Of a stretch of DNA of 64,000 bases, positions 1 to 13,600 are shown piece after piece (the first letter of the stretch is position 1; each line of letters begins with the position of its first letter). The position numbers and the translations under genes were made by a program. Origin of the DNA: Chimonanthus salicifolius (Eukaryota; Streptophyta; Magnoliopsida; Laurales; Calycanthaceae). A model generated the notes under the pieces. The model made no database searches, had not been told where the DNA came from, and was given only the letters and a program-made list of their open reading frames with translations. The DNA is taken from NCBI GenBank assembly GCA_013350335.1, contig CM023541.1:64538413-64602412 (forward strand), given 5' to 3'.

Positions 1-420
1 TTCAAGCGCAACTGAGCAGAAGCCTGAGCTTGACTCGTAGAATAAAAAACATTTGTCAAACAATATATATGTGCTAGTAAAAGTAGTCAAACGGTCCTAA
101 TGCACAGTTAAATATGAGTCCCAATGGACCTAAACAGACATTAAGTAAAAGCCTGAGCCCTAATTCCGACCTAAATAAATGAATTTGTACAAATATTTTT
201 TGTTCAATGGGTCAAGATCGAGCTTTTAAGTCCAATCACAGTTAAGTATAAGTTCAACGGGCCTTCACTAGTTTTAAATAAAAGCCTGAGCTCGGCTCCT
301 ATCTAAATAAATGAGCATTTCACAAAGATTTTTTGTAAAAAAATCTAAGCACAGTTAAGTACGAGTCCGACAAACTTTTAACTTCGTCCTGCTTCGATTT
401 AAAGCCTGGCCTATCGAATA
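1..420. repeat. Degenerate tandem repeat, about 113-134 bp period
   Basis: Two short motifs recur in register. AGCCTGAGC occurs at 20, 150 and 283, with a degenerate copy near 403. CACAGTTAA occurs at 103, 237 and 350. Stretches between them, such as CTAAATAAATGA, also repeat. The array is eroded and may continue left of the window. No coding potential is seen. It lies upstream of BAM8. Confidence 0.6.
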
Positions 421-1289
421 AAAAATATTTGTCGGAACCCATTTATTTAGGTAATGCTTAGACAAATAAACACCTTTTAATTATTATTCTCTTTTTTTTC
501 AAAAAAATAAAAAATATAACCATTTACATCATTGAAACTTAGGTCACTTATAGATTTTATGTTGCCTTTCACATCTTCAAATGAAGATATAGCGTTGCAT
601 GTTGTTATTAGTTTTGTGAGCACTGCATATACACTAACACACGCACCATCGCAACCACCTTATGCGTAGCTCTACTTATGATTTAAAAAAGGCATGAGAC
701 AATTTGAATAAAAAAATAGTTAAGCGTAAAAGACACTCTTGTCCAATAATCTTTTTTAAGACATGTTTTTGCAAATTCACAATTTTTGAGATATTTATGT
801 ACAAAGTTGAGATCGATTCACGCTCAATATTAGTTATTCTCCGTAGATGCTTACCATTGAGAGGTATGCACATGTCCTAAATACTAGTTAGATTAAAATG
901 ACTCCTATAAAAATACATGTGAGACCCTTGACAACTTGATCGTAAAAGAAAAGCTGAATATAATGTATTACCGGTTAATATAGAAAATTAATCAATAATG
1001 TTATATAAAATTTAAAAGTAGTTATTTATAATTTATTTTTTTAGATTAACATGTGGAAAACTCATAGGTAGTCTTATTAAAATCTCTATAGATGAGCCCA
1101 CTATCTCGAAGGCATACTAAAATTATGTCTCTAATCTCCAATTTTCTACTTCGTGAGACCGGAGCTAATTGGTTGAACTAGAACAAGGAGGTTTGAGATT
1201 AAAAGTCAGTAACTTTGAGATTAAATTGATACAAATACCGTTTGTGCTGGTCCATCTGGTCGCGGCATCAACGGATGAGAGATTTAGTT
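421..1289. other. AT-rich DNA upstream of BAM8, nothing identified
   Basis: AT-rich and stop-laden in all frames. I see no transposon terminus, RNA gene or confident promoter element. It presumably contains the distal promoter of the gene that starts at 1664. Confidence 0.4.
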
Positions 1290-1663
1290 GACAAATATAG
1301 AAATTTGTGTAGTTGGGCGATGGTGCGGATCATCATCATCACTCATCGTTGATGAATGGTCATCCCCTTCCCTCTCTGTTGAGTTGACGGTCAGAACTCA
1401 AAACATATGCATTTTGCACCCAAGTCCGCTTGGCAGCTTCCCACTTCCACTTCCTCGCCCAGCCTCAACATTCCGGTCTTCGCTCTTCTGCTCCATCTAC
1501 TCTTTCATCTTCTACATTTCACCGGGCAGACAGGCAAGGAAGAAATGATTCATGTGTTTCAAGAAAAAAAAAGGATGAGAGGGGGTGTCCTGCCTTACCC
1601 AGTAGTGTAGAAAACAAAAGAAAAGAAAAATTAAGAGACAGAGAGAGAATCAGACGACGAGAG

Positions 1664-4600
1664 ATGAACGTGAAGCAGGATCTAGAGCTGCAGAGCGACC
1701 ACAGCTCTGATCAGGTCCCCACGCAGCATCAGCAACCACCTCGTCGCCTGCGGGGCTTTGCTGCCACAGCTGCCGCGGGTGCTGATCCGGGAGGTCTGGG
1801 CGTTGTCACTAAAGGTAAGAAGGAGAGGGAGAAGGAGAAGGAGCGCACCAAGCTGAGGGAGAGACACCGTCGTGCCATTACTAGCAGGATGCTTGCGGGC
1901 CTGCGCCAGTATGGCAACTTCACCCTTCCAGCCCGTGCCGACATGAATGATGTGCTTGCCGCCCTTGCTCGTGAGGCTGGCTGGACTGTCGAGACAGATG
2001 GCACTACATACCGCCCATCTCCTTCTCCCGCACAATTGGTACCTTCAATTCAGCCGTTCTTTCTTTCTCATCTCTCTCGCTTTTGAATTCCCCCTTGTTT
2101 TGCATATTCTTCAAGTCGAAAGATCAAGGATATTCGATTTTATGGCTCTACTTGGTTTGATTTTGGTTGATGATTGTACCAAAAAATTGGGAGGACCAAA
2201 TTTCCAAACCTGTAAATGCTGTTTGACTAGAATATCACGGAATTTTTTTTGCCAGGTCTAGTCACTGCACCCTTTTTCTATTTCCAAATCAAAGTAGAAA
2301 TTGAAGGACTTGCAAGAGATAAAAGTAGTGGGAAAACTTGTACTCTGAAGAGTCAACATGGAGAAGGCCTTTTATAGGCCCCACCCCCTTCCAACAGTTA
2401 TGCAAAATGACCCACATTGCCTGTGACAAAGGCGATGATTCCAAATTCACAGAATGGCAGTTACTAAAGCAGCAGGAAGCTTGCAAATGTATAACATTCA
2501 CAATTATTCTAAGAAGTCTTGACAATTGCCTTTTTTTCATGCACTGCCCAACCCTCTAATGTTGCATCAGACAACTTTCACGAGGATATAGTGGAATTCC
2601 CTTTTCTTTGCTTTATGATCGGAATTGATACCCTAGTTTGTATGTTGTTTTCTTTTCCTTTTTTTTGGAATCATGATAGTAATTTATAAAAGAAAGGAGA
2701 AAATATTGATACAACAAAATGCCTAAGAAGCAGACCAAAATTGGAACAAAAAAAAAAAGGAAAGAAAACACCTGGAGAGCATACAGCATGGAAGGAAACC
2801 CCCAGTCGAAGATTATTGATGAGGACGATTGTCGAAGCTCCCATTCTCTATAATACTTCTATTTGATTCTTAGACACAAGATAATACAGATAATAAGGAC
2901 TCCGAGAAGGCCCTATCTTTCGCCCCACTTCCCATAGCAAACCCTAGTGATTTTCCGATTTAACATCTTGCTATTGATCCATGATGAGGGTATAGTGATT
3001 GGGGTCTCCTCAATGATTAGATGAACTTAGCTACGGCAATGACAAGGTCATGAGCTTGAAGATCCCGTTTACTCAGTTTTGAATCTACATTCAGCATGTC
3101 AATATCCATTGCGCACCTAATGGTTGTGAATGTTGGAGAAGAGTAACACAAAGGAAGGGGTAATTTGAGTGATTATAATTCCTCTGTTATTCTATTAGAA
3201 AAGGAAAAGGGTGGGGAGTCTCTATGACTTTTTACATGTAAAACAATCTAGGGGTGTGGTGCAGGCATTGAACCCATCAAACCCGATCGAGACCAGATCA
3301 AAACTCGAGTGGCCAAAATCGATAAATTGACCATTCGAATTCACACCGGACCGATGGAGGGAAGAAAGGGCCCACTTTGAGTGCCATATCAGCAGCCACA
3401 TCACCGTGGGTACCACTCCAAAATATAAGTTAGTGAACACGTCATCACCATGTGGGCCCCACGAATTGCTTAGTGAGCCTTTAAAAAGAAAAAGAAATAA
3501 AAGAAAAGGTTGATCCCAACATTGACCATGAAGAGATAAAATGGGAAAGATGTTGGCAGCGAATCAATTGAGTTGATTTTGATGAATCAAGATAAAAGGA
3601 AAGGTCTTGCTGGCCTTGCCAGCAACATTGGAGGAGGGAAATGAGAAAACAATAAAAAGGAAAATATTGGAAAAAAATCAGCAAAGCAAAAGAAAGAAAA
3701 ATGAGACTTAGGAGAAAATCCAGGAAGGCTAGAATGACAATGGGTTGGCTGAATGAAGAGTGGATGAATAAGAAAGGAAAGAAAATAAGATAGAAAGGAG
3801 GGAATGGTTGGAAATTGAGAACGGTGAGTGGAGAGATAAGATGAAATGAAGATTAAGGAAGGTAATGGACGGCCAAGCCATCAACCAACGAAGACCCATG
3901 TGTTGATCGAGATTTGATTTGATTTTTTGTTTTAAGATTTATTTTATTTACTTTTTGTAATTAAAAATAAAGGCCTTATAAATTTAGTGTTTGGCCAAAG
4001 CATAGCATTGTAGACATTGATTTTTAATTGAATTATTGAATCTTATGCTTTGTTTGGACGTTCCGAGTACGGTGAGTCTGATTTATGGTTCTTTGTATTT
4101 AATTTGGCTTTGTGTTTGGATTATATTTAATTATTTGGATTTAAATTTGTGCATGGTGAATTCTTATTTCATGTCTTGCATTTTATTTCCATGAGTAATT
4201 AAATTAAATTCCACATCCAAATTGGATCTTAGAAGGTTCATTGTTTTCAAGTTGGAGTAGTGCCTGATTTAAATTCTCATATACTTTTGATTAAATTCAA
4301 GTATCTTAAATGACAATTCCACATTCAATTTGAACTCGATTGAACACCCAATTTCTTTGGTGAGGTTGATTCCGCCAACAGTTCCCATTGAAATTGGTGC
4401 CTATCTTTCTTTTTTCTTGAGTGATCGAGTGAACTGAGAGAAGGCCTTTCAGGGTTTCACCATTGAAATCCTTGATTCGAGCTGAAAATTTCGAGTCTAA
4501 AATCTATCCTATCAAAAATTTAGAAAAACCCAAAAGAAGGTTGTAAATTGCAGCTTGGACTGCATCAGGGTGTGATGAGTATTCTTCGTTATCAAGGTTG

Positions 4601-7600
4601 GTTTCCCTTTGTTGGCATGTAATGACTGTAAATTCACAATTAGGAGGGTTGTTGTGGGCACTGGGGGATATGGCTCTAGGTGAAACATTTTTGACTTGTA
4701 GGTCCTATTTGGGTTGGGATGGAAGAGAGCAGGTTGATTTGGGCTTAGGCCAAGCACCTTCAAGCTGACAAGTAGGGATTGACCTTTCTCAATAAAAAAA
4801 AGCAGGGATTGCCTTTCCTTTCCAGGCCCTCTAGGATAATAGGCTTTGAAGCTAGCTCAACATATTCCAATAGTGGAGTATTGAGAGGTCTCCTTCTGGA
4901 TTCTAGAAACTTTTCCATGATTTGGTTTATTTTTAAATTTTGAAAAACACTCTACACGGCTAAGGAAGCTTGTTCTTTTCTGATGTAATAGCATTCTGAG
5001 GCCTATTCCAATGAATTTGATGTGGGATATTCAGACAAATCCTGGCAATCTGACTGCTAGGAAATAATCCACATCAGTTCTTTGTTTCCACAAATCACAA
5101 GGGACCACAAGGTCACCTCTTGTGTGGGCAAATGAAACGTTAGGGGATGAGATTCATCTTTCAACACATCTCTGTTAAAGAGGATGTTACCTTGCTTTGG
5201 TTCCATGAGGAGAGAGGATTTTTTCTGTCTTGAAGAACACAAGCACTTGCATATGCTACTGTTTCAATCAGCAAGGGTAAGGAATGGATTTTTGCAACAA
5301 TGTCATATTCCTCACCCACACAATTTTTTTTAATAGAATCAATTATCTCTACTACTATAATAGTGAAAGTGGTATTTTTTTTGGTCCTAGGATATACTAA
5401 AGAATTAGTGTATGCACTTGTGTATATAAAGAGATGACTGTCAATATGCTATAGACAGGACTCTAGAACGCCTACATTTTTGCTTACAGGGACGGAAATC
5501 AAAGAGGTATCTGATGACCAAGAAGATGGAGGGCAAGTGGTGGAGACCTGTCTAGTAGCTGGATGATGGTTGCAGTAAGTTGTTATGACCTATTTCTCGT
5601 GTGGATGGTCCTAAGCCAATGCCCAGTGCTGATGGCTGTTGCAATGGAACCTAAACTCAAGATAGATAAATGATCGTTATGTGCAATACTTTGGTAGTTG
5701 GTATATGACATTTGAGAATAAATGAAAAGTAGAAAGCTAATTTTCAAGTACAAGATTTAGCATGATGTGCATGTGTTAGTGGTGTTAGATATCTATGAAA
5801 CTTGATCTCATTTGAAGTTGCACTCACCATTGATGAATCCCATTTTTTGTGTATCTTTTTTTTTTTTTAATCTTTATCATATTAATAAAAGAAAGCACCA
5901 GAGATGCAAGTACAAGAAAGAGAACAACGGGAGCCAAATAACTGAATATGGCTCAAATCTGGAAAATAAAGTAAAAGCATACACTCGATATGGAAAATAG
6001 AAATAAAATAGAAATTCTAACATCGGATTGGTTAGGAGGCATTGTCACATGGAGGGAGCAGAAGTTGCAAATGCTGAGGAGCTACACGAAGAACGAAACG
6101 AGCACGTGTCCCTAGAAAAGCCAAATACTAGGCAGGCTTGTGACAGAACGAACTGGAGGGACACCCAGGCGGTGTGTCAGATCCCCTAGCACGACACCAA
6201 TAGGGAAAGATCCCATTGAAGTCAGGAGACTGGAGAGACATGGTAGCGAATGGGCGGGGGAGGAAACAGGCGCGCTCGATGTCAGGAGGGATGCCGGAGT
6301 CGGAGCTGTTGACGGGTAGATCGACAAAGCAGGTGAAGGATATTGGCACACGAACAAGGGTCTATTTGGCTGAATCGAGTAGGGCGGTGAGTCTACTGGA
6401 GATTATTTGGGCGACGAGGCGGTGAGTATGTTTGGTTGGATAAGAGGCACACGACTGAGGTCGAGAGGAACATGAGCAATCTGGGCAGGCAACTCGACTA
6501 GAAGCTAGGGTGGAGCAAATGTCGCGGTGGAGGTGTGTCTTGTCAGAGTAACTGGCAGCAGGAGGGCGCTCAGGAGCCCGACGATGATGCACGGACATAA
6601 GCGGCAGTAGACGTTGCCACGTCCGAGATCTGGCGATGGCAAGGCACGCCGCTCTCAGATCATATGAGAGGGCTCTTTGATCGCCGGCAGTAGAAGAGCC
6701 AGATGATTAGAGCATAAGCTAAGACGGGTCGAGCAATAGAAGGATTTGGTCGATGTAGTCTTCATCCCAGAAACAGAGATCTAGGGGGAGAACCACATAC
6801 CCAAATCGGTAGAAGAAACAACATAGGCGATGATGGTTCCTCCCTTTGCCTGGTGCTAGAACACCTCTGACAGAGGGAGAGAAGAGGCTTCTTGTTAAGG
6901 GCTTCTGATTTGCTGGGTAGAAGAAACCCTAAAAACTTAGCCTCCGCTTTCTCATTTGTCCAACCTTCAAGGTCCTTCAATGCGTTTTCTCGTTTTCTCT
7001 TAGAATTTCTTCGCGTGGCTTTCTGTAGGGGTTTGGGTATCTGGGTTTTGAATGGGCGAAGGAGAAGGGAGAGAGAGAGATGGGTGATGGAGGCAAGGCT
7101 GAAACAGTGCCTGGGTGTAATCCTTGGAATGAGCAGGGAGAAGATGATATGGGTTTGGCGATTGAGGGACATGGACGTTGGAAGGTGGATTCTGGCGAAG
7201 GACATGTTGCAGAGGTGTTGGTGAAGGGACGGATATGGATGTTTTTGTGTATCTTTTCACCATTGATCTTTGGGGCCTAAAAGCCATTCTTAAGTGATCT
7301 ATTGATTTTTGTAGGGAACAGATTCTCCATGCAGGCCTCTCTCTCTCTCTCTCTCTCTCATGATTACATTTGAGGGTTCCACATAAGGTCCAAATTAAGT
7401 TCACAAAATAATAATCATCATTATCATTAGCTAGTAATCCCATCTATCAGGGGTTGATCTTATGAGTTCTTCTTTTCCAATTAACCCTATCATAAACAAG
7501 AGGGTAAAAAAGGAAGAAAGAACTCTAAGAAAGATTCGAAAAATAGGTGAAGATACAGACCGACTGCTTTGTCTGATGTCCCACCCTTGTAAAGAGATAG

Positions 7601-10600
7601 AAAGAAAGAAAATAGATAAATAAATAAATACTAAAACTATATAAAGAAAAATCTAGTAAAAAACTACAAATAAAGGAACTCCACACAATAAGTATATATA
7701 ATTGAGATATGAAAAGTGGATAAAAATGATTAATAAGATAACTAGTGTATAAAAAGGATAAATAAGATAATTAAATAAATAGGTAAATAGATAAGAATAA
7801 ATTCCTTTTAAAAAAGAAAATAAACCAAAAAGGAAAAAAACAAGAAAAGAATGGGGAAAAGGATAAAAGGGTTTAAAGACGAAGGAAAGGATTTTTTTTT
7901 TAAAAAAAAAATACAACCTCGCCGAAAAATTAAAGGGGGATAAAATAAAAGAAAAATACTGAGGAAAAGTGATATGAAAGCAAAGGGAAAAAGAGGGATT
8001 TTCATAAAACGAGTTTTTGTTTTTTAGGATAAAGGAAAAAAAAAAGAGAGTCGCTTAAGCAGCAGTGGTGGTGGCTGTTGCTACAAACCTCACCGTGTGC
8101 GGAAGGGGAGCGGGGGAAGGGGAAAGAGGAGGTAGAGAGAGAAATTAAAGAGAAAAGAGAGGCAGATCTAAAGAAGAAAAGAAGGAGAGGAAGAGGAAGA
8201 GGAGGAAAAATGGGTACCTGGGAAGGAGGAGAAGAGGAGGAAGAGGAAGAAGGGGCCGCCTGAAAAAAGTAGTACTAGCTGTAGAGAAAGTCAGCTGTTG
8301 GAGTGTTTCAGCCGGCGAAATATCGACCGTTGGAGAGGAGCAGGGAGAGAGGGCCATTGGGGCAGAGAGAGCACCGTTGGAGAGTACAAAGATCCCTCCA
8401 TGGAAACTGATCACAGTGGTTATAGAAATAAAGAACCTGTGTATGGGTTAAGAGGTATCTTTTATACAGGTTAGTCAGATGCCTAATGCGGTAGCTGACT
8501 TCTTCGTGAAGGGTGGAGTAAACTCATTGCTGGATGGAGTATTCCACTTGTAATCTTACTCAAGTTGGGGTTAGGGGAGTCTATTTGTTTTTCTTCTACT
8601 GAGACCAGAAACTGCTTTTCTCATTGTTTTATTCTTATTTGTTCTTGTTTTTGCTTTTGGTCCATGTCTCTTGGACCATTCTTGCTTACCCTTCATGTAT
8701 GTTTCTCTTTCTTTTTTAATAAAATTCTTATAGTTACTGCTAAGGAAAAAAGTACAGTGAGCCCTTCTTGGCCACCGAAAAGTCGACCATTGGAGAGAGC
8801 GGGGCAGAGCAGAGAGAATGACGTCTTGCAGCAACCAATATAATATTGTGTATGTCTATTTGTATGGAAGTATATATGTGTAGATGTATACATGTTACGT
8901 GTGTGTGTGTGTCTCTGTGTGTAACTACAACTATATTAGTGTCATTGGTTCTTGGACACATAAAGAAGCAAATAAAATGTTACACATTAAAAAGGTATTA
9001 GACGTTCTTTCATAGTGTGACCTTGGGTGTCTAATTGACTAGAAATAGTGCCAAGTGTCACATTTATAGTGTTTAAATGTCTGATGAAGATTGCCTTGGG
9101 GTTTTCTAATTGTTTTGAAATGGAGATTGCCTCATCCTCGTTACCATAGGCACTATCAGAAGTGTTTCTATCTGTTTATTGCACTTGTATAATGAAATAA
9201 GCTTACTCTTCTGTATGATTGTCAATTCTGTACTCATGAATGTATCTCTATAGGCAACAATTCCAAGTAGATCTATTGAGAGCCCCCTATCTGCCACTAC
9301 ACTGAAAAATTGTGCAATCAAAGCATCATTGGACTGTCAGCCATCTGTTCTCAGAATTGATGAGAGCTTGTCACCAGCATCTCTTGATTCAGTTGTAGTT
9401 GCAGAGAAGGATATGAAGAGTGACAAATATGCAAATACCAGCCCTATCAACTCACCAGAATGTTTTGAGGCTGACCAGGCAAGATCTCATCACCAAATAT
9501 AATGTATATAATATGATTCTGTGATTATGGTTTTGTACCTTCTTCAAGTATATCATAGTTATGAATCCATATTGTTATTATCATTATGTTGTCATTCATA
9601 TCACCATTGAAAAGGAACCATCGTTGTAGTGGAACAAAATTTGGGAAAGTTGACCAAGCTGTTATGTCATTAGTTGAAATTAGATTTGTAATTGATGTAA
9701 ATTGATTATTCATTTTATTCTTTCCTTTCTTAGCCACTGTGAATGGCTCCATGTAATCTATTTATACCTACATGTACTCTCCTTCAAACACAAAGAATAC
9801 AATACAGAGAAAAACTTCTCTCCACTATCGTCTCTTTTTCCTTTTCCCTCTACTTCTTTTTCCAAATTATTTTCTACATGTATCAACCAAAAACAATTTA
9901 TGCAGTTTTTAGGGAGTGTTCTTCATCCGTTTTACTGTTCCTCTCTTTGGAGTTACTGTTCTATCACTGGAATCCTGCGACATCTTTTGATCAGATTTCT
10001 AAGGTTTTCTGTAGTGGATCTTCTTCTCCCTTCTGTCTTTTGATTTCCTGTAGGCTTTTCACGGAGTTCCAGACCATTTCCAGTTGTCTCTGTTGTCGCT
10101 GGTTTTTTCTGCAGCTGGACCTTCTCCGTTGTTAAATTTTTTTTCCAGTGAGGCATCTCAAGGTTGGACCCCCTTATACCCTTGCCGTTTTGGGTGGGCT
10201 ATCTATCCATAACTTCAGATTTGAGTTTTGACTCCTCTCAGCTAGGTTTCTGGAAGCAACATTCAGGCTAGAAAACCACATTTTCTAGTGTTTCTGCTTG
10301 GATCTGCTGGCTTCTAAAATTTTTTCCTTCAGCTCTCTGGTGTTGGTGTCGCCGCTGACTATCCTTTCAATCAACCCATTACGCTCTCTTTCGTGATCGG
10401 TGGGGCCCACTTTTTGTTGCTTTCTTGCTTCTGATATGCTGTCGGATGACTTGCTGCCTTTCTTTTGGGCTCGATCTACTGCTATGTCTTGTTTTCTGCT
10501 CTCCCCTTCATTACTATAGTCGCCTTTGGTGCTTCTCTCCGTCTCTCTGGCTTGATCTTGGTTTCAGTCTTCAGAGGCCCCCCATTCTCTTCATTTTTTT

Positions 10601-13600
10601 GCTGTTGTTGTTGTACCAGGTTCTGTTATTGTTTAGCTTTATTGGATCATGGACTCTTCTCCTGCTTCTCCTTTCTTCAATATTGGCCAACAAAAGAAAG
10701 GTACCCTGTTTCACACATATTGCAAGATGACTAATCACTACGTGGATTCCTGCTCATGGTCGACCTTCACCTAAGCAGCTAAATCACATCGATATATCTC
10801 CTCATGCTGATATCTCTTCTGCTATGACCAATGACACGGTTTGTCTGTCTAAACGGGAGTGCACTTCAATCTTCCGAGGTCTCTAATGTTGTCACCAAGC
10901 AATCAGGTACTGAGCTCCTAGCACACCATGCCTCTACTCATTCTTGGATTATTGATTCTAGGGCCACTGATCATATGACTGGTATGTCTAATCTCTTCCA
11001 CACACTTTCACCAGTTTTGTTTGATAAGGTTAAATTAGCTAATGGGTCTTTTACTGATATTGTTGGTAAATGGACAATTTGTGTTTCATCTACTCTTGAT
11101 TCATCTTCTGTTTTGCATGTCCCTAATCTATCATACAATTTATTATCCGTTAGTGCTCTTACTAAATCATTAATTGTTCAGTAACATTTATTTATTTTTT
11201 ATTGTGTCTTCTAGGATTTGGCTACGAAACAAACGATTGGTGATGGTCGTGAAGTTAATGGCTTATACTTATTTGATCCCTGAGCCAATATTTCCTCTGA
11301 AGCCTATTCGATCTTTTCATCTAAGGATGTGTGAATATGGCAGTGCCGTTTAGGGCATTCGTCTGATTCTGTTTTAAAACATCTAGTTCCTTCTTTGTCT
11401 TTTAATAAATTTGAGTGTGAAAGTTGCCAATATGCCAAATGTCGTAGACCTGTATTTCCTTCATCCATTACTAAACATAATTCGACCTGTTGTTCTCTTA
11501 TACATTCTGATGTTTGGATGCTTCCTTGTGTTTCCCACATGGTTGCAGGTTTGAGTCCTGTGGGCATCACATAGGTTGTTGTCCAATTCCAATTATGAGT
11601 ACCAAACCAAGATAGATTGAATAAATGGCCATGATGATGATAATCAAAACCCTACATGGATTTTGTTAGACCAAAGCATTTTAAAGGAAGGGCATGTTTG
11701 TCTCTTTGGTCGGGGGCTACTGAGCCATTTTGGTGCAATATAATTGGAAGATGTGCAAGACTGCGAGCTGAGTCATCTGAACTCAGGTTGTAATGAATGA
11801 TGGGATTTGAATTGTGGTAGAACTAGTAGCCTTTGGGTGTTTCTACTGCTGTTGTCAACATTCTATTGGTTCTTGTGCATTTGGTTCAGGATTAGAAATA
11901 GAAGGTTTCAAAGTTCTGCTTATTTAATGTTACCTTTCTACTTAACCCCTCGGTTCAAGCTGTTGATGCCCTGCTGACAATTTATTGTGCACTGAGACGT
12001 GATAAAACGGAAATTATGCTATACAATTTGTGGTATTTTTGTCCTGTAATTGATCTCATTTATTCTTTTCTGGTACATCTCCTTGACTTGCCAGCAATTT
12101 GTGATTTGATTGTGTGGTTTATTGCTGAAATTCATTGCAGCTGATGCGGGATGTTCATCCTGGGGATAATGAGAGTGACTTTATGGGAACTCCATATATA
12201 CCTGTTTACGTTATGCTTCCTGTAAGTCGCTGGTGTTTGCTTCTTTGGTTCCTCATTGAGACCCCTTGAAGAATGAGTTTTACCATTTTTCTCATTTGTT
12301 TTAATTTTCTATACAATTGCTACCCATTTTCTTTTCTTCTAACTCTAATAATGAAGGGTACATGGTGTCCATTACTGATGTCATGAGCTCTCTAGAATTT
12401 CATTTTGGTGTCACTTTACAGTGTCATGATGACAATTGGCGATGTGATGAATTTTCTTTATCACCTGTTGCATTCTAGGCTGGTATTGTCAACAGTTTCT
12501 GCCAATTAGTTGATCCAGAAGGCACGAGACAAGAATTAAGGCATTTCAAGTCCTTACAAGTTGATGGTGTGGTAGTAGATTGTTGGTGGGGTATTGTTGA
12601 AGGCTGGAGCCCACAGAAGTATCTATGGTCTGGCTATAGAGAACTCTTTAACATCATTCGAGAATTCAAGCTGAAATTGCAGGTATGTCTTCAAGTTGCC
12701 TTTAATCATTTCTAACAGCAACAACTACAAAAAGAAATAGATCTAGAAATTATCTTTAATTGCAGGTAAATCTACGAGTTGTTTCAATAGCTCTGAGATA
12801 TATGGGTTCAGCATTGTCCTGTAATAGTTAATTGTAGGATCCTTTTTGTTTCTTATTTATTTATTTGGCATTCCACATCTTTCCCAGAAGTCCTTTTATG
12901 GATTTTAGAAGATCTGTTTTGATTTCTAAAGGTTGTAATGGCATTTCATGAGTGTGGCGGACATGGACCTGGTGATATACCAATCTCCCTCCCCAAGTGG
13001 GTTCTAGAGATTGGAAAAGATAACCAAGACATATTTTTCACTGATCGTGAAGGGAGGAGAAATACAGAATGTCTTTCATGGGGCGTTGACAAGGAACGGG
13101 TGCTAAAAGGACGGACTGGTATTGAGGTATTGATAGTAGGATCAAATTATTCTTCCTTTTACATAATGGCTGAAGCAGGTTTCTTGAAACTAGTTTTTTA
13201 AATATATTTTACGATGTGTTTTCATTGATATTCATGAGATTCTTTTCTTGTTTCATTCTTGTCTTTTGGTATTTTTTGGAAACACTGTTGGAAATTTTAT
13301 TTATAGAAGATCAGGCTGTAGTGCCTTGGGGGTATCTTTGGGGTATTTGGGAAGAGACAAACAGCCTTTTAGGACAAAGTGGAGAATATATCCATGGGGG
13401 CTTTTCATGCTAAATGTAACATTATCTATTGGATGTCTACTCAAAGAAGTTCAAGGAGTATCCAAATCAGATCTTCATTGAGCCTGACTTGAGTGTTTAT
13501 CCTAGTTATCTCGTTTGTATTTCGTTAAAGTTCTCTTGGGTGTATTTTTGTATGTGTGCTAGGGTTCCTTTCTCTTTCTTTTCATTTGTATTGTCTTAAT

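Noticed and set aside
1430..1663. Upstream in-frame ATG at 1430 as the BAM8 start
   Set aside because: It would add 78 residues with no family resemblance. The ATG at 1664 gives the expected [12 protein letters not shown] start.
8078..8263. A Lys/Glu-rich small protein
   Set aside because: It is a translation of a GA-rich low-complexity tract.
10831..11184. An independent aspartic protease gene
   Set aside because: The protease is flanked by gag-like and integrase parts of a copia element, the catalytic DSG is changed, and the downstream frame is broken.
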